Assembly (NCBI RefSeq): GCF_947502995.1
Contig: NZ_CANNBW010000013.1
Span: 85,972 to 149,971 of the forward strand
From: an uncultured Tenacibaculum sp.
GTDB lineage: Bacteria; Bacteroidota; Bacteroidia; Flavobacteriales; Flavobacteriaceae
Direction: 5' to 3'
DNA: 64,000 nucleotides
The notes beneath the pieces were generated by a model, which saw nothing but the letters and a program-made list of their open reading frames with translations, was not told where the DNA came from and searched no databases. Made by a program: the position numbers and the translations under genes. Each line of letters begins with the position of its first letter. Position 1 is the first letter of the stretch. Below are positions 55,361 to 63,928 of this stretch, one piece after another.

Positions 55361-55440
55361 TTTTACAAACAGCTTAACTTCAGGTAACATTTAGGAAAAA
55401 GTAGACATGTAACTATGTGAACACTTAATTCCTAAATATC

Positions 55441-57099
55441 ATGTCAACCAATTTAAAACGTAGAAGTTTTCTAAAAAACTCATTATTAGCTACTAGCGGA
55501 TTAATTTTAGCGCCTAATTTTATTAGTTGTGATTCTGATCCAGATATTATTACCAATCCAATACCTTCAGATTTAGATGAAAAGAATTTTGATTTAGGTG
55601 TAGCAAGTTTTGATCCAACAAATTCTCAAGTGATTATTTGGACGAGATATTCTACAACAAATCTTTCTGCTAAACTAACTTGGCAATTAGCTAAAGATAA
55701 AGACTTTAAAGATCTAGTTCGTCAGGGTGAAGTTGAAACAGATGCATCTAGAGATTTTACTGTAGCTATAGAAGTAAAAGATTTAGATGAGAATTTAAAG
55801 TTATATTATCGTTTTGTAAATGTAAATGATAAAACAACTTCTCCAACAGGTGAAACGTTAACTTTTGGCTCAAACACATCAGAAGTAAAATTAGTTGTGG
55901 CATCTTGTTCTAATTATGCTTCAGGTTATTTTAATGTATATGATGCGATCAATAAATCTGATGCTGATGTAGTAGTACATTTAGGAGATTATATTTATGA
56001 ATACGGAGAAAATACATACGGATCATTCAGAGATCCAGATCCAATAGGAGAAATTATTTCTATTGATGATTACAGAAGACGTTACCGTCAATACAGATCA
56101 GAAAAACCGTTAATGGATTTACACCAAAAGAAACCTTTTATCTGTGTTTGGGATGATCATGAAGTAACTAATGATGCCTATGTTGATGGAGCCGAAAATC
56201 ATCAAGCAAATGAAGGCGATTATGAAGTTAGAAAAAGAAGTGCTTTACAAGTATATAGCGAGTATTTACCTAATACAACAAACCTAACAGATAATACTAT
56301 TATTTACAGAAAACTACAGTTAGGAAATGTAGTTGATCTATTAATGTTAGATACTAGAATTGTAGGGCGAGATAAGCAATTAGATTATGCAAATTATACT
56401 TCAGCTGCTGGTTTCGATACTGTAGCTTTTCAACAAGATTGGTTAAATCCTTCTAGAACTTTATTAGGAGCAGAGCAAAAGACTTGGTTTAAAAATGAAA
56501 TAGCAGGTTCTAGTTCAGCTTGGCAAATTATTGGTCAGCAAGTTTTAATGGGGAAAATGTTAATTCCTGCTGAGTTGTTATCACTTTTTGGAACACCACA
56601 ATTTCAAGTTGCTTTAGGAGAATTAGTACAAATTAAAGCAAGGTTATTACAAAACGATCCAACGCTTACACAGCAAGAAATAGCTAGAGTAAAAACAGTA
56701 GTTCCTTACAATTTAGATGCTTGGGATGGATATTTTGCTGAAAGAGAAGAGATCTTAGCAACTTTTAAAGATAAAAAAGTAGTTGTTTTAGCTGGAGATA
56801 CTCATAATGCTTGGCAAACAAATTTAGTAACTGCGACAGGTGAAAAAGTTGGAGATGAAGTTGCAACAAGTTCTGTTTCTTCACCAGGTTTCGAATCATT
56901 TGTAGGAGCACAGGGAGCTGTTCAGTTAGGAAGTGCTTTAGAACTTTTAATTGATGATTTAAATTTTTCTAATCTTGTCGATCGTGGGTTTATGAAACTT
57001 ACGGTAACTACTGGTTCTGTAAAAACAGATTGGAATTACGTAGATACAGTTACAGAAACTACATACACAACTTCGATAAAAAATACCCTTACTCTTTAG
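55441..57099 (+). CDS. PhoD-type alkaline phosphatase family protein
   Basis: The 552-residue protein has a twin-arginine type signal (RRSFLKNSLLATSGLILAPN) that ends in a lipobox-like FISC. The N-terminal beta domain precedes the PhoD_N/PhoD catalytic region: LVVASCSNYASGYFNVYDAI, VVHLGDYIYEYGEN, YRRRYRQYRSEKPLMDLHQ, CVWDDHEVTNDAYVDGAENH, LMLDTRIVGRDKQ and VVVLAGDTHNAW. These provide the metal-binding Asp, His and Asn set. It hydrolyses phosphate mono- or diesters in the periplasm, folded before Tat export. It is followed by a strong terminator. Confidence 0.92.
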   Translation: MSTNLKRRSFLKNSLLATSGLILAPNFISCDSDPDIITNPIPSDLDEKNFDLGVASFDPTNSQVIIWTRYSTTNLSAKLTWQLAKDKDFKDLVRQGEVETDASRDFTVAIEVKDLDENLKLYYRFVNVNDKTTSPTGETLTFGSNTSEVKLVVASCSNYASGYFNVYDAINKSDADVVVHLGDYIYEYGENTYGSFRDPDPIGEIISIDDYRRRYRQYRSEKPLMDLHQKKPFICVWDDHEVTNDAYVDGAENHQANEGDYEVRKRSALQVYSEYLPNTTNLTDNTIIYRKLQLGNVVDLLMLDTRIVGRDKQLDYANYTSAAGFDTVAFQQDWLNPSRTLLGAEQKTWFKNEIAGSSSAWQIIGQQVLMGKMLIPAELLSLFGTPQFQVALGELVQIKARLLQNDPTLTQQEIARVKTVVPYNLDAWDGYFAEREEILATFKDKKVVVLAGDTHNAWQTNLVTATGEKVGDEVATSSVSSPGFESFVGAQGAVQLGSALELLIDDLNFSNLVDRGFMKLTVTTGSVKTDWNYVDTVTETTYTTSIKNTLTL

Positions 57100-57132
57100 T
57101 TTTAATTTTTAAGAGTATAAATTGTAAAATAC

Positions 57133-57169
57133 AACAACAGACTATAAGTATTATGGTCTGTTGTTCTTT
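57133..57169 (+). terminator. Terminator of the PhoD-type gene
   Basis: AACAACAGAC (57133-57142) pairs with GTCTGTTGTT (57156-57165) around a 13-base loop and is followed by CTTT. Confidence 0.75.
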
Positions 57170-57213
57170 AAAATCATATGTGTTTTTTAGTACGATGTAT
57201 TATTTATAAGTAG

Positions 57214-57221
57214 TAATTTTG
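57214..57221 (+). promoter_or_regulatory. -7 element before lipoprotein copy 1
   Basis: TAATTTTG matches TAnnTTTG. The same element with a similar upstream context (TTATAAGTAG here, TTATAAATAC before copy 5) recurs at 59966. No TTG is at the standard distance. Confidence 0.5.
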
Positions 57222-57258
57222 TTGGAAAGAAATTGTAATTAACCAAAACCTAAAAATT

Positions 57259-57846
57259 GTGAAAATGAAAATTGTAATTGCTTTATTCGCTTGCTTAAGT
57301 TTTATAAATTGTAGTGAAGATAAAGATGATTTCCCCAACGAATTACCAGCAATCACTCAAGAAGGAAAAGATACTGCTGGGTGTTTAGTTAATGGAGATC
57401 TTTTTTTGTTAAGTGGAGATATAGGTACACAGAGATCAAATCCTAATGTAAGTTTTACTAATTTTCTATTTGAAGGATATAAAAGTATAAATATCTCTAT
57501 TTCTGACTTTAAAAAAATGAATAAATCTATAGTGATAAATTTATCTTTCAAAGAAGATTTGACTCTTAATCAAAACATACCAGTAATTTATAGTTTAGTT
57601 GAAGCTGTTGAAAAAGTAGAAGAAAATGTAGATAATATTATTGCAAATGCTTCATTTTTTTCCGAGGATATAAGATACGAAACGATAGATATTTCTAATA
57701 ATTACATAAAATTTTTAAAGATAGATATTTCTAATAGAATAATTTCTGGGATATTTAATTTGAATTTAAAAAGTAGAGATTCGAATGATATAATTAGGTT
57801 AACAAATGGACGATTTGATTTAAAAATTAATGATTACATTGAATAA
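57259..57846 (+). CDS. Lipoprotein of the DUF6252-like array, copy 1
   Basis: The 195-residue lipoprotein has signal KIVIALFACLSFINCSEDKD, with the lipid-modified Cys just before SEDKD. The constant N-terminal block reads FPNELPAITQEGKDTAGCLV. The middle (about 52-180) is unlike the other copies. The constant end is reduced to NGRFDLKINDYIE. The family resembles DUF6252 lipoproteins of Bacteroidota; their function is unknown. Start: GTG at 57259 aligns with the other copies; ATG at 57265, two codons in, is an equally good start. It is the most diverged member of the array and carries its own -7 element. Confidence 0.8.
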   Translation: MKMKIVIALFACLSFINCSEDKDDFPNELPAITQEGKDTAGCLVNGDLFLLSGDIGTQRSNPNVSFTNFLFEGYKSINISISDFKKMNKSIVINLSFKEDLTLNQNIPVIYSLVEAVEKVEENVDNIIANASFFSEDIRYETIDISNNYIKFLKIDISNRIISGIFNLNLKSRDSNDIIRLTNGRFDLKINDYIE

Positions 57847-57940
57847 TTTTAAGTTATTAATGACCTTTAATAGATGAAATAATTTCAACAATAGTGTTAA
57901 GTTGCTATGAATAATACTTCACGCTTTTTAATAAACCAAA

Positions 57941-58018
57941 ATGAAAAAAACGCTGAACCCTTTAATGTTGGCTGTTACTGTTTTGCTATACAGTCAACAA
58001 GAAATTGTAATTAACTAA
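57941..58018 (+). pseudogene. Remnant of the lipase gene start (26 codons)
   Basis: ATG at 57941 opens MKKTLNPLMLAVTVLLYSQQ and stops at 58016. This closely copies the start of the lipase-like gene at 60676 (MKKTLNLLMLAITTMVYSQQ), including the following EI and the DNA around it. The remnant is continuous with the leader of lipoprotein copy 2, so a duplication junction lies here. It may be translated as a tiny secreted peptide but is most simply a pseudogene. Confidence 0.75.
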
Positions 58019-58030
58019 AACCTAAAAATT

Positions 58031-58627
58031 GTGAAAACAAAGATTGTAATTGTCTTATTTGTTTGCTTAAGCTTTATAAATTGTAGTGAAGATAAAGATG
58101 ATTTTCCAAACGAATTACCTGCAATTACTCAAGAAGGAAAAGATACTGCTGGTTGTTTAGTAGATGGTGAATTAGTTTTAAAAAGAGGAAGAACTGGTGG
58201 AATACCAGGACCAAATTCACCATTTGTAATAATTAATACCCCTAACAGAGAAAGAAATTTTTGGGAGTTAGGTGTTAGGTTTGTTGATAATTTTTTTAAT
58301 GAAAAGTCAGGTGCTTCAGTTACAATTTCTATTAAATCAGAAGCTGAATTCAAAGAAGGTATTAGTTATAGTTTATTAGAGTTCACAATGAATGATAATA
58401 ATTCTTCTGAAGGATATTTATCTATTTCTCCTAAAGATGCCGTTACTAGTTTTTCAGCAGTAACTAATGAAAGTTATAAGGGAACCCTTATTATTACTAG
58501 ATTAGTTTTAGAAGGAGATAACCCTTTTATTGCAGGGACTTTTGAGTTTCAAGCAGAAAGTAGTGGAGGAAGAGTATTTAATGTAACCGACGGTCGTTTT
58601 GATTTAAAAATAGATGAAATCAATTAA
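58031..58627 (+). CDS. Lipoprotein of the DUF6252-like array, copy 2
   Basis: The 198-residue lipoprotein starts with GTG (no nearby ATG in frame). The signal is MKTKIVIVLFVCLSFINC with Cys18 as the lipid anchor. The constant block FPNELPAITQEGKDTAGCLV is followed by LVLKRGRTGG. The variable middle contains WELGVRFVDNFFNEKSGASV, and the constant end is VFNVTDGRFDLKIDEIN. It lies after the lipase-gene remnant and 30 bases before copy 3, probably in one transcript with copies 3 and 4. It likely sits on the outer membrane; the function is unknown. Confidence 0.8.
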   Translation: MKTKIVIVLFVCLSFINCSEDKDDFPNELPAITQEGKDTAGCLVDGELVLKRGRTGGIPGPNSPFVIINTPNRERNFWELGVRFVDNFFNEKSGASVTISIKSEAEFKEGISYSLLEFTMNDNNSSEGYLSISPKDAVTSFSAVTNESYKGTLIITRLVLEGDNPFIAGTFEFQAESSGGRVFNVTDGRFDLKIDEIN

Positions 58628-58657
58628 GAAATTGTAATTAACCAAAACCTAAAAATT

Positions 58658-59248
58658 GTGAAAACAAAGATTGTAATTGTCTTATTAGCTTGCTTAAGCT
58701 TTATAAATTGTAGTGAAGATAAAGATGATTTCCCCAACGAATTACCAGCAATCACTCAAGAAGGAAAAGATACTGCTGGGTGTTTAGTAGATGGTGAATT
58801 AGTTTTAAAAAGAGGGAGAACTGGTGGATTTCCAAGTAGTCCTTTGGTTACAGTTGTTAAACCAAAACCAGGTATAGATGTTTGGCAATTAAATTTAAGA
58901 TTTGTTGATAATTTTTTTAACGATAGATCTTCGGCTTCAATAACTATTGTCATTAAGTCGGAAACAGAATTTAAAGAGAATAAAGTTTATGAATTATTAG
59001 AATTTGTAACTGATGATAAAAATACAGGAGAGGGAGATTTATTTTTTAAACCTAAAAATGAAAACACATTATTTTCTGCAAAAACAGATTTAAATAATAG
59101 AGGGGAATTAACTATTACTAAAATAGAGTTGGAGGGAGATGTTCCTTTTATTGCAGGGACTTTTGAGTTTCAAGCAAATAGTGGTGAAGGAAGAATGTTT
59201 AGCGTAACTGACGGTCGTTTTGATTTAAAAATAGATGAAATAAATTAA
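58658..59248 (+). CDS. Lipoprotein of the DUF6252-like array, copy 3
   Basis: The 196-residue lipoprotein with GTG start has signal MKTKIVIVLLACLSFINC. The variable middle (SSPLVTVVKPKPGIDVWQLN and then VDNFFNDRSSASITIVIKSE) is almost identical to copy 5 and clearly different from copy 4 between them. It ends MFSVTDGRFDLKIDEIN. It starts exactly 30 bases after copy 2. The surface-lipoprotein role is unknown. Confidence 0.8.
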   Translation: MKTKIVIVLLACLSFINCSEDKDDFPNELPAITQEGKDTAGCLVDGELVLKRGRTGGFPSSPLVTVVKPKPGIDVWQLNLRFVDNFFNDRSSASITIVIKSETEFKENKVYELLEFVTDDKNTGEGDLFFKPKNENTLFSAKTDLNNRGELTITKIELEGDVPFIAGTFEFQANSGEGRMFSVTDGRFDLKIDEIN

Positions 59249-59278
59249 GAAACTGTAATTAACCAAAACCTAAAAATT

Positions 59279-59863
59279 GTGAAAACAAAGATTGTAATTG
59301 TCTTATTTGTTTGCTTAAGTTTTATAAATTGTAGTGAAGATAAAGATGATTTTCCAAATGAATTACCAGCATTCACTCAAGAAGGAAAAGATACTGCTGG
59401 ATGTTTAGTAGATGGTGAATTAGTCCTGAAAAGAGGAACAAGAAACCTTGCGGCTCTCCCAGAAGTAAGTATTAGTAAACCTGCAAGTGATCGAAACTTT
59501 TGGTCATTAAACATAAGTTTTCTAGATGTTTTTTTTAATGAAAGGTCTGGAGCTTCAATAGATATAATATTCAAATCAGAGGATGAAATAATTATAGATC
59601 AACCTTACGTTTTAGAAGAGTTTTCAAATACTAATAATTCAAAAGCAGCTCTTTTATCTTTTAACCCTTTAGGTGAATTTAGTATAATCGATGCAAAAAC
59701 CAATTTAAATTCCACAGGTATTTTAACGATTACTAAAATGAAATTAGAGGGAGATGTTCCTTTTATTGCTGGGACTTTTGATTTTCAAGCAAATAGTGGT
59801 GAAGGAAGAGTGTTTAGCGTAACCGACGGTCGTTTCGATTTAAAAATAGATGAAATAAATTAA
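59279..59863 (+). CDS. Lipoprotein of the DUF6252-like array, copy 4
   Basis: The 194-residue lipoprotein with GTG start has the same signal and N-terminal block as its neighbours, with PAFTQEGKDTAGC in place of PAITQ. The middle is divergent (RNLAALPEVSISKPASDRNF). The constant end is VFSVTDGRFDLKIDEIN. It starts 30 bases after copy 3 and is the last of the closely spaced trio. Confidence 0.8.
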   Translation: MKTKIVIVLFVCLSFINCSEDKDDFPNELPAFTQEGKDTAGCLVDGELVLKRGTRNLAALPEVSISKPASDRNFWSLNISFLDVFFNERSGASIDIIFKSEDEIIIDQPYVLEEFSNTNNSKAALLSFNPLGEFSIIDAKTNLNSTGILTITKMKLEGDVPFIAGTFDFQANSGEGRVFSVTDGRFDLKIDEIN

Positions 59864-59965
59864 GAAGTAATTACTTATAAATTAGTCTTGTTCATTACGT
59901 TGTTTTTTTATTTATCTATGATAAAATGAGATAATAATTTAACAACTATTATAACTTATAAATAC

Positions 59966-59973
59966 TAATTTTG
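59966..59973 (+). promoter_or_regulatory. -7 element before lipoprotein copy 5
   Basis: TAATTTTG matches TAnnTTTG, in a context similar to that before copy 1. Predicted transcription would begin near 59980, ahead of the copy 5 ATG at 60014. Confidence 0.5.
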
Positions 59974-60013
59974 TAAGGTACAAAAAATTGTAATTAACCA
60001 AAATATTTTAAAT

Positions 60014-60604
60014 ATGAAAACAAAGATTGTAATTGTCTTATTTGTTTGCTTAAGTTTTATAAATTGTAGTGAAGATAAAGATGATTTTCCAAATGAATTA
60101 CCAGCAATCACTCAAGAAGGAAAAGATACTGCTGGGTGTCTAGTAGATGGTGAATTAGTCCTGAAAAGAGGAAGAACCGGCGGATTTCCTAGTAGTCCTT
60201 TGGTTACAGTTGTTAAACCAAAACCAGGTATAGATGTTTGGCAATTAAATTTAAGATTTGTTGATAATTTTTTTAACGATAGATCTTCGGCTTCAATAAC
60301 TATTGTCATTAAGTCGGAAACAGAACTTAAAGAGAATAAAGTTTATGAATTATTAGAATTTGTAACTGATGATAAAAATACAGGAGAGGGAGATTTATTT
60401 TTTAAACCTAAAAATGAAAACACATTATTTTCTGCAAAAACAGATTTAAATAATAGAGGGGAATTAACTATTACTAAAATAGAGTTAGAGGGAGATGTTC
60501 CTTTTATTGCAGGGACTTTTGAGTTTCAGGCAAATAGTGGTGAAGGAAGAGTGTTTAGCGTAACCGACGGTCGTTTTGATTTAAAAATAGGTGAAATAAA
60601 ATAA
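60014..60604 (+). CDS. Lipoprotein of the DUF6252-like array, copy 5
   Basis: The 196-residue lipoprotein differs from copy 3 at about six positions. Unlike copies 2-4 it starts with ATG and its upstream DNA diverges (a longer A/T run replaces CCTAAAAATT). The signal is MKTKIVIVLFVCLSFINC. The end is changed to KIGEIK. It has its own likely promoter and is 65 bases from the lipase-like gene, so the pair may be co-transcribed. Confidence 0.8.
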   Translation: MKTKIVIVLFVCLSFINCSEDKDDFPNELPAITQEGKDTAGCLVDGELVLKRGRTGGFPSSPLVTVVKPKPGIDVWQLNLRFVDNFFNDRSSASITIVIKSETELKENKVYELLEFVTDDKNTGEGDLFFKPKNENTLFSAKTDLNNRGELTITKIELEGDVPFIAGTFEFQANSGEGRVFSVTDGRFDLKIGEIK

Positions 60605-60669
60605 AGAGAATAAAATTGTTATAAAAAACAATTTCAAGCTATTAAGAAAGAAATACAATTAAATTTAAA

Positions 60670-63600
60670 ATGATAATGAAAAAAACGCTAAATCTTTTGA
60701 TGTTGGCTATTACTACTATGGTATATAGTCAACAAGAAATTGCAATTGAAAATCCGAATTATAAAAATTTTAAAGAACTTAATGTAAATAATATTCCTAC
60801 AGGAATATTATTAGATTATGGATATGCTAAAACAGATGTTAAACAGTTCAATGGTATACTTAAAGACAGTACATATACTTCAAGAGAAAGTTTAAATGCG
60901 GTATATCAAACTTTACTTACAGCAGTGGTTCAAAAAAAGAATAATTTAAATTACTTAGATCTATTTCAGAAATGGCAAAACCATAGGAAAGAAAATACTA
61001 TAACCTTAGCAGGGGTATTATATGCATATAATGCGATTAATCCAACAGCAATACAAAATGGTAAAATGCAATTATTAAATACTTCTAGTAATACTATTAT
61101 TCCTGCAAGTTTAGCCATTGCTGAAGACTCTGGTTTGTCTTCCGACACTATATTGTTTAGAGAAAATCCAAATCCATCAAACCTAATAGTTAAAAATACA
61201 CCTTTATACACCCATCATTATGCTTTTGCGATGAGCCCTTCTATCAATGAGTTTAATAATTCTCGTTTTTCAGTTGTATTGCCAAAAGATATTATGGCAA
61301 ATAATATCGATATAGCGAATATTCATGTGAATTTTAATGACGGAAAGGGATATCAAAAACTAAATTACGGTATTCCAATAACTGTTAACTACAATCGTAT
61401 TAATACGTATACTTGGACATATAAAGTACAACTCACCAATGGAACAGTGCTTTATAGTCATAGTAAGTTTAAAGTAAATAGGATAACTAAAATTATAGCT
61501 CAAAGAAATGCTACATCAGGTGTTATTTTAGATAATACTAGAGTAACAGCAATTAAGAATGGTAAAGCTTATCATGGTTTTTTAGAGGTTGTCGATAGAG
61601 GTTTGCAAGGTATTCAAAATCCAGTGATTGTAGCTGAAGGTTTTGATACAGGTATTGTAACAAGTCCAGAAAAACCTGAAGGAGAAAATACAGGTGAAAT
61701 GTTTAGAATCTCAACAGCTAATATGAATGATGATGAAGATGAGTTTAACCCTCTATTACGTAACGAACTATATTTTAGAAATCGAGATATTATTTATGTG
61801 AATTGGCATAATGGTATGGATTATATACAGAATAATGCAGAAGTACTAAAAGAGGTAATCCGTATGGTAAATGCAGCCAAAAAAGAAAATAAAAATAAAG
61901 GACATGTAACCAGCCCAAATATAGTTATAGGTCAAAGTATGGGAGGTTTAGTAGCGCGTTATGCATTGAAAGATATGGAAGATAATAATGAAGATCATGA
62001 TACTCGTTTATATGTCTCTCACGATACACCTCACCAAGGTGCTAATGCACCGTTAAGTGTACAGTATTTATTACGTCATATGCGTAAATTAGTAATTAGA
62101 AATCCGCTAGTATATACTGCAAGTGAATCTATTGTACCGTTGTTTAATGATGGTATTGGTGGTTCCGATTATTACAATTTATTTAATAACCCCGCAGTAA
62201 GGCAAATGGTACTTAATTGGGTAGATAAAGATTTTAATATTAATAATAGTGTGCATAATGCTTGGCAACAAGAATTAAAAGCAAAAGGTTACCCAAGGAA
62301 AACTAGAAACGTAGCAATTGCAAATGGAGATGCTTGTGGTAATTTTAATCCTGTAGGAAAAAATATTTTAGAAATTAGAAATACAAGAAAAGTAAAAAAA
62401 GAATTTGAAGTATTATTATCAGCAATTTTAGGGTTACAAAGTTTACGATTAGATCTTACAGTATTGTCGTTAATACCAGGTTCAGCAAAGTATGAATTTA
62501 ATGTTAGCTGTAAACCCGTACTTAGAAATGGTACAGGTAAATATATTTATGATGGTTCTATTGCTTATGAAAAAAAGATTTTGTGGTTTATACCTGCAAA
62601 AATTATTTTAACGGAACGAAGTATTAAACAGCCAGCTAATTTGTTGCCGTATGGTGAATTACCTGGAGGTTTTTTTAATTTAGCAGAAGAAGCTTTACCA
62701 GAAGACATAAGAGATGTAGTTACAGTAACTTCGGCTTCTTTTATTCCAACAATTAGTGCCTTAGATTATGGAAGAGGAAATATTAGCCATACACAAAGTG
62801 CATATCAACAAGTAATTTATAGAGATAATACAAATATTCCTTTTGATGCTTATGTTTTAGAAAGAGGAGGAAATCGTGGGCATATTTCTTTTTCAAATTT
62901 AAATAGTAGATGGTTGGTAGATGAGTTAAGAGAAAATATTCCTCACCAAGCTCTAGATGAGGCTATATTTTGTAGTGAAGATAAAAATATACTAGTAGAA
63001 GAAGGATTTGAATGTAGCGGAGGAGCAACAAAGTTTGCAGCCGATTTTAATGCTCCACGTTTTCAATGGAAAATAGCTGAAGGAAATCATTTAATTTACA
63101 ATCTTTCAGATGTTGATCAAAGAGAAATTAGATTTCAAGTCAGATCAAATATTAGAGGACGTTTACGTGTAGAGTTAAAATTCGGAGATGCGAATTTTAA
63201 TAGAAGTACCACTATTTTTAAGGAATATTGGATAGGAAAACCTTATGCTGTAGGAGAATTAGTAAGCATTTGTACCAATGTATTTGTACAACCTTCGAGT
63301 TCTCCTGTTGTTCGTTTACCTGAGTCTGGTGGAGCAGATACATATTTTATAAAATCAGATCAACGTGAGTTGGAATTATTAGATGGAGGAAACTTTAGAC
63401 CTAATCAAGTTTTACGTTTTGGAGCAGCAAGAGCTGGTAGATATACTGCAACACTAACAACTAGAAATAAATGTGGAACATCAACAGGTAAAATTTATGT
63501 TAGTGCCAAAGATTGTAATAGCGGAGGATTTGGTTTTAGTGTTTTTCCTAATCCATCAGAGAATGGTATTCTAACAATTAGAAGTGTTGCTGAAGAAAAT

Positions 63601-63849
63601 AATACAGTGTTATCAAATTTTCAAAAAAGTATTAGTGCTCGATATATCACAAAGAGTAGTTTAAACTTAAAAGAAGATAAAGAAGAGGTTGTTTATAAAC
63701 TCTATGACTTTAATAATGTTTTATTTAAAGAGGGCGTTTTGAACGATGTTTCAAATGAACTGAATTTATCATCTTTAAAAAAAGGTATATATATACTAAA
63801 AATTTATAAAGGTAAAGAAGATGAAACTCACCAAATTATTATAAAATAA
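60670..63849 (+). CDS. Secreted lipase-like alpha/beta hydrolase with T9SS domain
   Basis: The 1059-residue protein starts MIMKKTLNLLMLAITTMVYS, where ATG 60676 is an alternative start matching the remnant at 57941. An N-terminal domain of unknown type (about 20-300) precedes an alpha/beta hydrolase: NPVIVAEGFDTG, RDIIYVNWHNGMDYIQNNAE and the nucleophile elbow IVIGQSMGGLVARYAL (Ser423), then SHDTPHQGANAP. This resembles PGAP1/lipase-type esterases. Ig-like beta regions follow (about 760-960), and the end is a type A T9SS sorting domain (FSVFPNPSENGILTIRS, then GIYILKIYKG). It should be delivered to the cell surface as an esterase or lipase; the substrate is unknown. A terminator follows. Confidence 0.87.
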   Translation: MIMKKTLNLLMLAITTMVYSQQEIAIENPNYKNFKELNVNNIPTGILLDYGYAKTDVKQFNGILKDSTYTSRESLNAVYQTLLTAVVQKKNNLNYLDLFQKWQNHRKENTITLAGVLYAYNAINPTAIQNGKMQLLNTSSNTIIPASLAIAEDSGLSSDTILFRENPNPSNLIVKNTPLYTHHYAFAMSPSINEFNNSRFSVVLPKDIMANNIDIANIHVNFNDGKGYQKLNYGIPITVNYNRINTYTWTYKVQLTNGTVLYSHSKFKVNRITKIIAQRNATSGVILDNTRVTAIKNGKAYHGFLEVVDRGLQGIQNPVIVAEGFDTGIVTSPEKPEGENTGEMFRISTANMNDDEDEFNPLLRNELYFRNRDIIYVNWHNGMDYIQNNAEVLKEVIRMVNAAKKENKNKGHVTSPNIVIGQSMGGLVARYALKDMEDNNEDHDTRLYVSHDTPHQGANAPLSVQYLLRHMRKLVIRNPLVYTASESIVPLFNDGIGGSDYYNLFNNPAVRQMVLNWVDKDFNINNSVHNAWQQELKAKGYPRKTRNVAIANGDACGNFNPVGKNILEIRNTRKVKKEFEVLLSAILGLQSLRLDLTVLSLIPGSAKYEFNVSCKPVLRNGTGKYIYDGSIAYEKKILWFIPAKIILTERSIKQPANLLPYGELPGGFFNLAEEALPEDIRDVVTVTSASFIPTISALDYGRGNISHTQSAYQQVIYRDNTNIPFDAYVLERGGNRGHISFSNLNSRWLVDELRENIPHQALDEAIFCSEDKNILVEEGFECSGGATKFAADFNAPRFQWKIAEGNHLIYNLSDVDQREIRFQVRSNIRGRLRVELKFGDANFNRSTTIFKEYWIGKPYAVGELVSICTNVFVQPSSSPVVRLPESGGADTYFIKSDQRELELLDGGNFRPNQVLRFGAARAGRYTATLTTRNKCGTSTGKIYVSAKDCNSGGFGFSVFPNPSENGILTIRSVAEENNTVLSNFQKSISARYITKSSLNLKEDKEEVVYKLYDFNNVLFKEGVLNDVSNELNLSSLKKGIYILKIYKGKEDETHQIIIK

Positions 63850-63886
63850 TTTTCACAAAATAATTTCATTTATAGTTGATATTAAT

Positions 63887-63916
63887 AAAAAGCTCCTAAT
63901 TTCAGGAGCTTTTTTT
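63887..63916 (+). terminator. Terminator of the lipase-like gene
   Basis: AAAAAGCTCCT (63887-63897) pairs with AGGAGCTTTTT (63904-63914) around AATTTC and continues as a T7 tract. Confidence 0.88.
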
Positions 63917-63928
63917 AGTTATCTTGTC

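Larger units (their letters stand above)
57259..60604 (+). repeat. Five-copy paralogous lipoprotein gene array
   Basis: Copies at 57259, 58031, 58658, 59279 and 60014 share nearly identical signal-peptide-to-NELPA segments and, except for copy 1, a near-identical last 35 codons. The middles differ. A repeated 30-base leader (starting GAAATTGTAATTAAC, ending CCTAAAAATT) precedes each of copies 1 to 4, while copy 5 has a diverged version. Copies 3 and 5 differ at about six of 196 residues. Confidence 0.9.
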
